A model generated the notes under the pieces. It was not told the origin of the DNA and did no database searches. It worked only from the letters and a program-made list of their open reading frames with translations. A stretch of DNA of 64,000 nucleotides from positions 21,485,286-21,549,285 of the forward strand of contig NC_092238.1 in assembly GCF_036320965.1 (NCBI RefSeq). Reading direction: 5' to 3'. This document shows, piece after piece, positions 1-12,165 of the stretch. Both the position numbers and the translations under genes were made by a program. Positions within the stretch are counted from its first letter, which is position 1. Every line of letters begins with the position of its first letter. The DNA comes from Panulirus ornatus (lineage: Eukaryota > Arthropoda > Malacostraca > Decapoda > Palinuridae).

Positions 1-100
1 TGTGTGGACGTGTATGTACATACATGTGTATGTGGGGGAGTTGGGCCATTCTTTTGTCTGTTTCCTTTCGCTACCTCGCTAACGCGGGAGACAGCTACAA
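1..100 (+). mobile_element. 3' tail of a plus-strand LINE, cut by the window edge
   Basis: This stretch is the reverse complement, with scattered differences, of the 3' tail of LINE copy 1 at about 222-330. Shared landmarks are the GGACGTGTATGTA segment, the TTGGGCCATTCTTT segment and the CTACCTCGCTAACG segment. The same tail in plus orientation recurs at 62630-62705. It contains only non-coding tail, so the rest of this copy lies left of the window. The call rests on similarity to the other copies seen here, not on a database match. Confidence 0.75.
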
Positions 101-120
101 AGTATAATAATAAAAAAAAA

Positions 121-221
<101 letters not shown>

Positions 222-652
222 TTTTGCTTTGTCGCTGTCTTTCACGTTAGCGAGGTAGCGCAAGGACACAGACGAAAGAATGGCCCAACCCACCCACATA
301 TACATGTATATACATACACGTCCACACGCAGTATACATACCTATACATCTCAATGTATACATATATATACACGCACAGACATACACATGTACATAATTCA
401 TATATACACATGTACATAATTCATACTGTCTGCCTTTATTCATTCCCATCGCCAGCTCGCCACACATGGAATAACATCCCACTCCTCCCTCACGTGTGCG
501 AGGTAGCGCTAGGAAAGAAAACAAAGGCCCCATTCGTTCACACTCAGTCTCTAGCTGTCATGTAATAATGCACCGAAACCACAGCTCCCTTTCCATATCC
601 AGGCCCCACACAACTTTCCATGGTTTACCCCAGACGCTTCACATGCCCTGGT

Positions 653-3588
653 TCAATCCATTGACAGCACGTCGACTCGGTATAAAACATCGTTCCAATT
701 TACTCTATTCCTTCCACGCCTTTCACCCTCCTGCATGTTCAGGCCCCGATCACTCAAAATCTTTTCCACTCCATCTTTCCACCTCCAATTTCGTCTCCCA
801 CTTCTCCTCTTTCCCTCTACCTTTGACACATATATCCTCTTGGTCAATCTTTCTCACTCATTCTCTCCATGTGACCAAACCATTTCAAAACACCCTCTCC
901 TGCTCTCTCAACCACACTCTTTTTATTACCACACATCTCTCTTACCCTTACATTACTTACTCGATCAAGACACCTCACACCACATATTGTCCTCAAACAT
1001 CTCATTTCCAGCACATCCACCCTCCTGCACACAACTCTATCCATAGCCCACACCTCGCAACCATACAACATTGTTGGAACCACTATTCCTTCAAATATAC
1101 CCATTTTTGCTTTCCAAGATAATGTTCTCGATTTCCACACATTCTTCAAGGCTACCAGAATTTTCGCCCCTCCCCCACCCTATGATTCACTTCCGCTTCC
1201 ACGGTTCCATCCGCTGCCAAATCCACTCCCAGATATCTAAAACACTTCACTTCCTCCACTTTTTCTCCATTCAAACTTACCTCCCAATTGACTTGACCCT
1301 CAACCCTACTGTACTTAATAAACTTGCTCTTATTCACATTTACTCTCAACTTTCTTCTTTCACACACTTTACCAAACTCAGTCACCAGCTTCTCCAGTTT
1401 CTCACATGAATCAGCCACCAGCGCTGTATCATCAGCGAACAACAACTGACTCACTTCCCAAGCCCTCTTATCCACAACAGACTGCATACTTGCCCTTGTC
1501 TCCAAACCTCTTGTATTTACCTCCCTAACAACAACATCCATAAGCAAATCAAACAACCATGGAGGCATCACGCACCCCTGCCTCAAACCGACATTCACTG
1601 AGAAACAATCACTTTCCTGTCTTCCTACTCGTACACATGCCTTACATGTATCTTCGATAAAAACCTTTCACTGATTCTAGCAACTTGCCTCCCACACCAT
1701 ACACTCTTAATACTTTCCACAGAGCATCTCTATCAACTCTATCATATGCCTTCTCCAAATCCATAAACGCTACATACAAATCTATTTGTTTTTCTAAGTA
1801 TTTCTCACATACCTTCTTCAAAGCAAACACCTGATCCACACATCCTCTACCACTTCTGAGACCACACTGCTCTTCCCTAATCTGAGGTTCTGTAAATACC
1901 TTCACTCTCTCAATCAATACCCTCCTATATAATTTCCCTGGAATACTCAACAAACTTATACCTCTGTAATCTGAACATTCACCTTTATCCCCTTTGCCTT
2001 TGTACAATGGCACTATGCATGCATTTCGCCAATCATCAGGCACCTCACCATGGACCATACATACATTGAATATCCTCACCAACCAGTCAACAACACAGTC
2101 ACCCCCCTTTTTTAATGAATTCCACTGCAATACCATCCAAAACCGCGGCCTTGCTGGCCTTCATCTTCCACAAAGCTTTCACTACCTCTTCTCTGTTTAC
2201 CAAATGATTCTCCCTAACCCTCTCACTTCGCACACCACCTTGACCGAAACACCCTATATCTGCCACTCTATCATCTAGCACATTCAACAAACCTTCAAAA
2301 TACTCATTCCATCTCCTCACATCACCACTACTTGTCATTGCCTTCCCATTAGCCCCCTTCACCGATGTTCCCATATGTTCTCTTGTCTTACGCACTTTAT
2401 TTACCTCCTTCCAAAACATCATTTATTCTCCCTAGAATTTAATGGTACTCTCTCACACCAACTCTCACTTGCCCTCTTTTTCACCTCTTGCACCTTTCTC
2501 TTGACCTCCTGCTCTTTCATTTATGCATCTCCCAGTCTTTTGCACTATTTCCCTGCAAAAATCGTCCAAATGCCTCTCTTCTCTTTCACTAATAATCTTA
2601 CTTCTTCATCCCACCACTTACTACCCTTTCTAATCTGCTCACCTCCCATGGTTCTCGTGCCACAAGCATCTTTCGCGCAAGCCATCACTGCTTCCCTAAA
2701 TACATTCCATTCTTCCCTCACGCCCCTTACGTCCTTTGCTCTCACCATTTTCCATTCTGCACTCAGTCTCTCCTGGTACTTCCTCACACAATTCTCTTCC
2801 CAAACTCACTTACTCTCGCTACTCTCTTTAACCCCCAACATTCTCTCTTTTTTTCTGAAAACCTCTACAAATCTTCACCCTTGCCTCACAAGATAATGAT
2901 CAGTCATCCCTCCAGTTGCACCTCTTAGCACATTGATATCGAAAAGTCTCTCTTTCGCGCGCCTACAATAAACACGTAATCCAATAACGCTATCTGTCCA
3001 TCTCTCCTACTTAGATACGTATGCTCATGTATATTTCTCTTTTTAAACCAGGTATTCGGAATCACCAGTCGTTTTTCAGAACACAAATCTACAAGCTCTT
3101 CACCATTTCCATTTACAACACTGAACACACCATGTATACCAATTATTCACTCAACTGCCACATTACTCACCTTTCTATTCAAATCACCCATCACTATAAC
3201 CCGGTCTCGTGAATCAAAACTACTAACACACTCACTCAGCTGCTCCCAAAACTCTTGCCCCTCTTAATATTTTGTCTCATGCCCAGGTGCATAGGCCTCA
3301 ATAATCACCCATCTCTCTCCAACCACTTTCAATTTTACCCTTATCAATCTAGAGTAAACTTTCTTACACTCTATCACATACCCCCCACAACTCCTGTTTC
3401 AGTAGTGCTACTTCTTCCCTTGCTCTTGTCCTCTCAGTAACCCCTGACTTTACTCCCAAGACAGTCCCAAACCACTCTTCCCCTTTACCCTTGAGCTTCG
3501 TTTCACTCAGAGCCAAAACATCCAGATTCCTTTCCTCAAACATACCACCTATCTCTCCTTTTTTCTCATCTTGGTTACATCCACACAC
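653..3588 (-). pseudogene. Broken endonuclease-reverse transcriptase ORF of LINE copy 1
   Basis: The protein survives as eight open segments in changing frames. 3364-3588 holds an endonuclease start-like region with LDVLALSETKL, the usual site of the metal-binding Glu in AP-type endonucleases. 2925-3128 resembles the later endonuclease part, with LVIPNTWF and LLDYVF. 2545-2787 is a linker. 2099-2422 and 1642-2136 carry the reverse transcriptase fingers (ACIVPLYKGKGDK, YRGISLLS) and motif A (FMDLEKAYDRVDR). 1152-1598 carries motif B (GLRQGCVMPPWLFD) and the catalytic motif C (LLFADDTALVADS). 844-1149 and 653-847 form the C-terminal region, with MLYGCEVWAM and LKWFGHMERM. Segment phases change at least seven times. 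The catalytic Asp pair is still present. Role by family: nicking target DNA and copying element RNA in the nucleus. Confidence 0.85.
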
Positions 3589-3630
3589 ATTTAGACACCC
3601 CAGTCTGAGCCTTCGAGGAGGATGAGCACT

Positions 3631-3742
3631 CCCCGCGTGAGTCCTTCTTCTGTTTCCCCTTTTAGAAATTTAAAATAGAAAGAGGGGAGGGTTTCTAGGC
3701 CCCCGCTCCGTCCCCTTTAGTCGCCTTTTACGACACGCGGGG
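3631..3742 (-). other. Candidate structured 5' end of LINE copy 1
   Basis: A perfect 9-bp inverted repeat pairs CCCCGCGTG (3631-3639) with CACGCGGGG (3734-3742) around a loop of about 94 bases. Inside it is a small GTCG/CGAC hairpin at 3720-3734 and a GC-rich block. The outer stem ends close to the apparent 5' terminus of the element, so the RNA could fold its extreme 5' end. Other LINE families use 5' ribozymes or structured leaders, but the catalytic core of none was recognised. The other copies here lack this region, so covariation cannot be tested. Confidence 0.35.
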
Positions 3743-3745
3743 AAT

Positions 3746-3800
3746 ACGTAGGGGAATATGTATATGTATCATATTACATTACATTATAATTTTGTTATCT
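3746..3800. other. AT-rich spacer between two LINE copies
   Basis: About 55 bases of AT-rich sequence with repeated TTACAT-like steps separate the 5' end of copy 1 from the 3' tail of copy 2. It occupies the place where the other copies have (TA)n, so it is most likely the degenerate 3' repeat tail of copy 2. No clear target-site duplication was seen. Confidence 0.5.
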
Positions 3801-6152
3801 ATCTTATTCGTCTTTGTCGCTGTCTCCCGCGTTAGCCAGGTAGCGCAAGGAAACAGACACCCACATACACATGTATATTCAACGTATAAATACATATACA
3901 TAAACAGACATATACATATATACACATGTACTTAGTCATACTTGCTGCCTTCATCCATTCCGTCGCCATCCCGTCATATATGAAATGGCACCTCCGTCCC
4001 CCTGCGCACGTGCGAGGTAGCTCTAGGAAAAGACAACAAAGGCCATATGCGTTCACATTCAGTCTCTAGCTGCCATGTGTAATGCACCGAAACCACAGCT
4101 CCCTTTCCACATCCAGTCCCCACAGAACTTTCCATGGTTTGCCCCAGACGCTTCACATGCCCTGGTTTAATCCATTGACAGCAAGTCGACCCCGGTATAC
4201 CACATCGTTCCAATTCACTCTATTCCTTGCACGCCTTTCACCCTCCTGCATGTTTAGGCCCCGATCACTTAAAATCCTTTTCACTCCATTTTTTCACCTC
4301 CAATTTGGTCTCCCACTTCTCGTTCCCTCCACCTGTGACACATATATCCTCTTGGTCAAACTTTCCTCACTCATTCTCTCCATGTGACCAAACCATTTCA
4401 AAACACCCTCCTCTGCTCTCTTAACTACACTCTTTTTATTACCACACATCTCTCTTACCCTATTATTACTGACTCTATCAAACCACCTCACACCAAATAT
4501 TGTCCTCAAACATCTCATTTCCAGCACATCCACCCTTCCTCCCAACAACTCTATCCATAGCCCACGCCTCGCAACCGTATAACATTTTTGGAACCACTAT
4601 TCCTTCAAACACACCCATTTTTGCTTTCCGAGATAATATTCTCGGCTTCCACACATTCTTCAACGCTCCCAGAACTTTCGCCCCCTCCCCCATCCAATCA
4701 TTCACTTCCGCTTCCATGATTCCATCATCTGCCAAATCCACTTCCAGATGTCTAAAACACTTCACTTCCTTCAGTTTCTGTCTATTCAAACTTACCTCCC
4801 AATCGACTTGACCCTCAATCCTACTGTACCTAATAGCCTTGCTCTTATTCATATCTACCCTCAGCTTCCTTCTTTCACACACTTTACCAAACTCAGTCGC
4901 CAGCTTCTGCAGTTTCTTACATGAATCAGCCACCAGCGATGTATCATCAGCGAACAACAACTGACTCACTTCCTAAGCTCTCTCATCCACAACAGACTGC
5001 ATACTTGCCCCTATTTCCAAAACTCTTGCATTCACCTCCCTAACAACCCCATCTATAAACAAATTAAACAACCATGGAGACATCACACACCCCGCCGCAA
5101 ACCTACATTCACAGAGAACCAATCGCTTTCCTCTCTTCCTACACTACACATGTCCTACATCCTCGATAAAAACTTTTCACTGCTTTCAACAACTTGCCTC
5201 TACAGAGCATCTCTATCAACTCTATCATATGCCTTCTCCAGATCCATAAATGCTACATACAAATCCATTTGCTTTTTGAAATATTTCTCACACACAATCT
5301 TCAAAGCAAACACCTGATTCACACATCCTCTACCATTTCTGAAACCACACTGCTCTTCCCCAATCTGATGCTATGTACATGCCTTCACCCTCTCAATCAA
5401 TACCCTCCCATATAATTTTCCAGGAATACTCAACAAACTTATACCTCTGTAATTTGAGCACTCACTTTTATCCCCTTTGCCTTTGTACAATGGCACTATG
5501 CAAGCCTTCCGCCAATCCTCAGGTACCTCACCATGAGTCATACACACATTAAATAACCCTACCAACCAGTCAACAATACAGTGACCCCCTTTTTTAATAA
5601 ATTCCACTGCAATACCATCCAAACCCGCTGCCTTGCCATCTTTTATCTTCCACAAAGCTTTTACTACCTCTTCTCTGTTTACCAAATCATTTTCCCTAAC
5701 CCCCTCACTTTGCACACCACCTCGACCAAAACACCCTATATCTGCCAATCTATCATCAAACACATTCAACAAACCTTCAAAATACTCACTCCATCTCCTT
5801 CTCACATCACCACTACTTGTTATCACCTCCCATTAGCCCCCTTCACTGAAGTTCCCATTTGTTCCCTCGTCTTACGCACTTTATTTACCTCCTTCTAAAA
5901 CATCTTTTTATTCTCCTTAAAATCTAATGATACTCTCTCACCCTAACTTTCATTTTCCCTCTTTTTCACCTCTTGCGCCTTTCTCTTGAACTCCTGCCTC
6001 TTTCTTTTATCCATCTCCCAGTCATTTGCATTATTTCCCTGCAAAAATCATCCAAATGCCTCTCTCTTCTCTTTCATTAATAATCTTACTTCTTCATCCC
6101 ACCACTCACTACCCTTTCTAATCTACCCACCTCCTATGTTTCTCATGCCACA
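3801..6152 (-). mobile_element. 5'-truncated LINE, copy 2
   Basis: This is a close relative of copy 1 in the same orientation. It runs from the 3' tail (GCGTTAGCCAGGTAGCGC near 3828) to the linker between endonuclease and reverse transcriptase. Alignment with copy 1 continues to CATGCCACA near 6150 (copy 1 has CGTGCCACA near 2660). The sequence then switches abruptly to the 34-bp satellite. Copy 2 therefore lacks its 5' endonuclease part, as expected after incomplete reverse transcription. It also lacks about 35 bases present in copy 1 between AACTTGCCTC and ACAGAGCATC (near 5200). Confidence 0.85.
4294..5826 (-). pseudogene. Broken reverse transcriptase ORF of LINE copy 2
   Basis: Three open segments remain. 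5371-5826 covers the region before the fingers and the fingers themselves (YFEGLLNVFDD, ACIVPLYKGKGDK, YRGISLLS). 4478-4969 has motif C (QLLFADDTSLVADS) and continues to the GIVVPKMLYGCEAWAM region. 4294-4548 has the C-terminal VLEMRCLRTIF and LKWFGHMERM. The segment between them (4970-5370), which should carry motifs A and B, has no long open frame and contains the deletion near 5200. The copy cannot encode an active enzyme as read. Confidence 0.8.
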
Positions 6153-6154
6153 TG

Positions 6155-9100
6155 ATAATGGGAAAGGAACGAATATTACAATCTGAAAATGATGGGAAGT
6201 ACACGAACATCATAATATCTCCATGATGGAAGTTAAACGAACATCACAATCTTAAGATGATAGGAGGTAGATGTACATCACAATCTCATGATGATAGGAG
6301 GTAAACAAAAACCAGCGTTGATATGATGGGTAGTAAGCGAGCATCACAGTCTCCGATGGTGAGAAGTAAACGAGCGGAACAATATTACGATGGTGGGAGA
6401 TGAACGAATATGACTAATTCACGATGATGGGAAATAAACGAACAGCAGGATTTCACAATGATGAGACGTAAACGAACATCACAATTTGACGATGATGATA
6501 TGTAAACCTTCATCACAATCTCACGATGATGAAAGGTAAAAGAACACCACAATCTCAGGATGATGAGTGGTAAACTACATTACAATCTCACGATGATGGG
6601 AGGTAAACGAATACCACATTCTCAAGATGATGGGAGGTAAACGAATATCACAATCCCATGATGATGATAAGGAAACGAGCATCACAATTTCACGGTGATG
6701 AGGGTAAACGAATATTATATCGCAATGATGATGGGTAGATGAATATCACAATCTCACGATGATGGGAAGGAAACGAGCATCACAATCTTACGATAATGAG
6801 AGGTAAACAAATGGCACAATTTCAAGATGATGGAAGGTAAACGAGTATCAAGATGATGGGAAGAAAACAAACAGTACATTATCAAGATATGGAAGGTAAA
6901 TGAGCAATAAAATCTCACGATGATGGGTGGTAAACGAACATCCCAACCTCATGATAATGGGAAAGAAACCAACATCACAATCTCACGATGATGGAAAGTG
7001 AACGAACACCACAATCTCACCAAGATGGAAGTTAAACGAACATCACAATCTCACGATGATGGAAGTTAAACGAACATCACAATCTCACGATGAGGGACGG
7101 GAAACGATCGTCACAATCTTACGATGATGGGAGGTAAATAAACATTACGATATCACATTGATGGAATTTACACGAACAACACAATCTCACAATGATGGGA
7201 AGTAAACGAGCTGCACAATTTACCGATGCTTAACATAAGCGAACATCACTATGTCACGAAGATTGAAAGTCATCGAAGAGCAAAATTTTACGATGATGGG
7301 AAATAAACGAATATTACAATCTCATAGTGATGAGCGGCAAAAGAATATCACAATCTCACAATAATGGGACGTAAGTGAACATTACACTCTCACGATGATG
7401 GAAGGTAAACGAACAGCATAATCTGACGATGATTTGGAAATAAACGAAAATTGCAATCTCACGATGATGGGAAGTAAACAAACACCACAATATCATAATG
7501 GTAGGAGGGGAAACGAACATTACATTCCCACAATTATGGTAGGTAAACGAACATCACCATCTCACTATGCTGGGAGGTAAACAAACTTCACAGTCTCACG
7601 ATGATAGAAGATAAACGAAAATCACAATCTTACGATGAGGAGAGGGAAACGAACATCACAATCTCGATGATGAGAGGTAAACTAGCATCACTGCCTCAAG
7701 ATAATGGGAAAGGAACGAATATCACAATCTGAAAATGATGGGAAGTAAACGAACATCACAATATCTCCATGATGGTAGGTAAACGAACATCACAATATCT
7801 CCATGATGGAAGTTAAATGAACATCACAATATCTCCATGATGGAAGTTAAACGAACATCACAATTTTAAGTTGAGAGGAGGTAGATGTACATCACAATCT
7901 CACGATGATGGGAGGTAAACAAAAATCAGTGTTAATATAATTGGTAGTAAACGAGCATCACAATCTCACGATGGTGGGATGTAAACGAGCAGAACAATAT
8001 TACGATAATGGGAGATGAACGATGATAACTAATTCACGATGATGTGAAATGAATTTCACGATGATGAGACGTAAACGAACATCACAATTTGACGATGATG
8101 ATATGTAAACCTTCATCACAATCTCACGATGATGAAAGGTAAAAGAACACCACAATCTCAGGATGATGAGTGGTAAACTACATTACAATCTCACGATGAT
8201 GGGAGGTAAACGAATACCACATTCTCAAGATGATGGGAGGTAATAGAATATCATGATGATGGGAAGAAAACAAACAGTACATTATCAAGATATGGAAGGT
8301 AAATGAACATCAAAATCTCACGATGATGGGAGTTAACGAACATCACAGTCTCACGATGAGGGGCGGGAAACGATCGTCACAATCTTACGATGATGGGAGG
8401 TAAATAAACATTACGATATCACATTGATGGAATTTACACGAACAACACAATCTCACAATGATGGGAAGTAAACGAGCTGCACAATTTACCGATGACTTAA
8501 CATAAGCGAACATCACTATGTCACGAAGATTGAAAGTCATCGAAGAGCAAAATTTTACGATGATGGGAAATAAACGAATATTACAATCTCATAGTGATGA
8601 GCGGCAAAAGAATATCACAATCTCACAATAATGGGACGTAAGTGAACATTACACTCTCACGATGATGGAAGGTAAACGAACAGCATAATCTGACGATGAT
8701 TTGGAAATAAACGAAAATTGCAATCTCACGATGATGGGAAGTAAACAAACACCACAATATCATAATGGTAGGAGGGGAAACGAACATTACATTCCCACAA
8801 TTATGGTAGGTAAACGAACATCACCATCTCACTATGCTGGGAGGTAAACAAACTTCACAGTCTCACGATGATAGAAGATAAACGAAAATCACAATCTTAC
8901 GATGAGGAGAGGGAAACGAACATCGCATTCCCACAAATATGGTAGGTAAACGAACATCACCATCTCACGATGCTGGGAGGTGAACGAACATCACAATCAC
9001 ATGATGATGGGAGATAAATGAATATCACAATCTTACGATGATGAGAGGGAAACGAACATGACAATCTCACGATGATGGTAAGTAAACGAACATGACAATC

Positions 9101-9780
9101 TAACGATGATTGGAAATAAACGAAAATTACAATCTCACGATGATGTCAATTAAACAAACAACACAATATCATAATGGTAAGAGAGGAAACGAACATCGCA
9201 TTCCCACAATCATGGAGTGGATGGGGAGGTAAATACGAAACATTACGAATATCACATTGATGGAATTTACAACGAACAACGACATTCTCACAATGATGGA
9301 AGTAAACAGCTGCACAAATTTACCAATAGCTTGACATAAGCGAACATCACTATCCTCACAAAGATTGGAAGTTATCGAAGAGCAAAATTTTACGATGATG
9401 GGAAATAAACGAATATTACAATCTCATAGTGAAGAGCGGCAAAAGAATATCACAATCTCACAATAATGGGACGTAAGTGAACATTACACTCTCACGATGA
9501 TGGAAGGGTAAACGAACAGCATAATCTGACGAAGATTTTGGAAATAAACGAAAATTGCAATCTCACGATGATGGGAAAGTAAACAAACACACAATATCAT
9601 AATGGTAGGAGGGGAAACGGAAACATTACAATTCCCACAAATATGGTAGGTAAACGAACATCACCATCTCACTATCTGGGAGGTAAACAAACTTCACATC
9701 TCACGATGATAGAAGATAAACGGAAATCACTACTTACGATGATGGAGAGGGAAACGAACATCGCAATTCCACAATATGGT
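6155..9780. repeat. Higher-order duplication inside the 34-bp satellite
   Basis: Distinctive variants recur in order. The GGGAAAGGAACGAAT block at about 6160 returns at about 7706 (offset 1546). The ACAATTTGAC block at 6481 returns at 8084 (offset 1603). The GAAACGATCG block at 7101 returns at 8367 (offset 1266), and GATTTGGAAA at 7431 returns at 8698 (offset 1267). A third partial copy starts near 9220. The drop from about 1.6 kb to 1.27 kb implies internal deletion of about ten monomers in the second copy. Confidence 0.85.
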
Positions 9781-10160
9781 AAGAGTAAAAACGAATAATA
9801 CAACATCTCACGATGATGGGAGGTGAACGAACAATCACAATCATCATGATATGGGAGAAAATGAATATCACAATCTTGTACGATGATACGATGCGGGAGA
9901 ACGAACATCACAATCTCACGATGATGGTAAGTAAACGACATACAATCTAAACGATGATGGAAACATACATATCCAGATGAAATAAGATACAATCTCACTG
10001 ATGATAGAATCAATTAAAAGAAAACAACACAATATCATAATGGTAAGAAGAGATGGAAACGAACATCGCATCTCCACAATCATGGTGGGTTAAACGAACA
10101 TACACCAAATAACATCACCAAATGCTTGGGAGGTAAACAAACATCTACAGTCACTCACCT
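9220..10160. repeat. Indel-rich third copy of the 34-bp higher-order unit
   Basis: Compared with the second copy at 8395-8930, this stretch carries many extra or missing single bases while keeping the same order of diagnostic variants. Examples are an extra base in TAAATACGAAAC and in CGAACAACGACATT. Substitutions are comparatively few. That error spectrum fits unpolished long-read sequence better than natural satellite divergence, but this cannot be proved from the sequence alone. Confidence 0.6.
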
Positions 10161-12165
10161 CGATGATGAGAGATTATCGAGCATTACAGTCTCATAATGA
10201 TGAGTGGTGAAACAGCAATACAGTATCACAATGATGGGAGAGTAAACGAACATCACAATCTCACGATGATTGGAGGTATATGAACAATACAATCTCACAA
10301 TGATGGGAGACCAACGAACTTCACAATCTCATGATAATGGTAAAGAATCCATTATCATAATCTCACGATGATGGGAAGTAAACAAACATCACAATCTAAA
10401 GATTATGGGTGGTAAACGAACATCACAATCCTAATATCATGGGAGGTAAACGAACATCACCCTCTAAAGATTATGGGAGGTAAACTAACATCACAATCCT
10501 AATATCATGGGAGGTAAACGAACATCACCCTCTAAAGATTATGGGAGGCAAACAAACATCACAATCTCATGATGATGTAAGGTAAACGAACATCACGATG
10601 ATGATAGGTAAACGAACATCACAATCTCACGATGATGGAAGGTAAACGAACATCACGATGATGACAGGGAAACGAACGTCACAATCTCACGACGATGGGA
10701 AGTTATCGAACAGCACAATTTCATGATGATGTGAAGTAAACGAACATTACAATCTCACAATAATGAGAGGTAAACGAATTTCACAGTCTGACAATAATGG
10801 GACGCAAGTGAACATAACAATCTCACTATGATGGGAGGTAAACGAACAGCACAATCTCACGATGATTTGGAAACAAACGAACATTGCAATCTCACGATGA
10901 TGTGAGTTAAGAAAGAAAAAAAACAATATAACAATGATAGGAGGGAAACGAAAATCACATTCCCCCGATTATAGGAGGTAAACGAACAGCACAATATCAC
11001 GATAATGGGAGTTACAGAAATATCACAATCTCATGATGATGGGAGGTAAACGAACATCACAATCTCATAATGATGGGGTAAAGCAGCAGAACAATCTACG
11101 ATGATGGGAGGTAAACGAACATCACAATCTCACGATAATGAGAGGTATATGAACACTACATTCTCTTAATGATGGGAGGTAAACGAACATCACAATCTCA
11201 CGATGGTGAAGGTAAACGAACATTACAATATCAGAAAGATAAGGAGTAGATGAACATCACAATCTGACGATGATGGGAGGGAAATGAACATCACAATATC
11301 ACGATAATGAGATATAAAGGAACAGTACAATTTCACGATGACGGGGGGGGGGGTAAACGAACATTTTGATGATGGGAGGTAAACAATCATTCAATATCAA
11401 GATGATATAAGGAAAATGAGCATCAAAATCTTTCTATGTTGGAAGGTAAACGAACATCACAATCTCGCGATGGTGGGAGGAAAACGAACAGCACAATTTC
11501 ATGATGATGGGAGGTAAATGAACATCACGATGATGGGAGGAAAGCATACATCACAATATCATAATGATGGAAGGTAAATGAACAACACAATCTCACGGTG
11601 ATGAGGGTAAACGAACATTACAATATCACAATGATGAGGGATAGCTGAACGTCACAATCTCACGATGATTAGAGACAAATGAACATCACAATCTCATGAT
11701 GATGGGAGGTAAACAAAAATCACAACCTCATGATAGTGGGAAAGAGTCCAATCTCACAATCTCACGGTGATGGGAGGCAAACGAACATCACAAAATCACG
11801 TTGATGGGACGTAAATGAACACTACAATCTCACGATGATAGGAGGTAACCGATAAATGAACATTGCAGTCTCACGATGATGGGAGGTAAAAAACACATTA
11901 ATGTCACAATGATGGGAGGTAAACGAACATCAATTCCCACGATTATGGGAGGTAAACGAACATCACAGTCTCTCGATGATGAGAGGTAAACAAACATCAC
12001 AATCTCGTATTGATGGGAGAAAAATGAATAACAAAACTCATGATATTGGGAGTAAATGAACATCATAACCTTATCATTAAGGTAACCGAACATCAAAATC
12101 TCGCAATGATGGGAGCGAAAAGACCGTGACAGTCTAACAAGGATGAGAGGTAAACGAACATCAAT

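Larger units (their letters stand above)
6153..12165. repeat. 34-bp satellite array (about 177 monomers)
   Basis: The monomer is 34 bases, with a consensus core ACGATGATGGGAGGTAAACG followed by AACATCACAATCTC. It is A-rich on the plus strand. Monomers diverge by substitutions and small indels. The left edge is a sharp junction with the truncated LINE copy 2 near 6152. The right edge fades near 12165 after AACATCAATATCGG. Small open frames within it (for example 9672-10013 and 11830-12096, minus) are repeat translations, not genes. A run of 13 G at about 11343-11355 is unusual for the array and may be a base-calling error. Confidence 0.95.

Noticed and set aside
496..1122. 208-codon plus-strand frame and other plus-strand frames over LINE copies (2375-2896, 5581-5898, 55111-55564)
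   Set aside because: They are antisense shadows of the LINE coding region. The minus strand carries recognisable reverse transcriptase motifs at these places.
3631..3742. Calling the LINE 5' stem an HDV-like ribozyme
   Set aside because: Only an outer stem and a small hairpin can be seen. The nested pseudoknot and catalytic core could not be drawn, so it is kept only as a candidate structure.
6153..12165. CRISPR-like array of roughly 30-base repeats
   Set aside because: The repeats are directly adjacent with no unique spacers, no cas genes exist, and the context is eukaryotic. The same reasoning applies to the 30-bp array.
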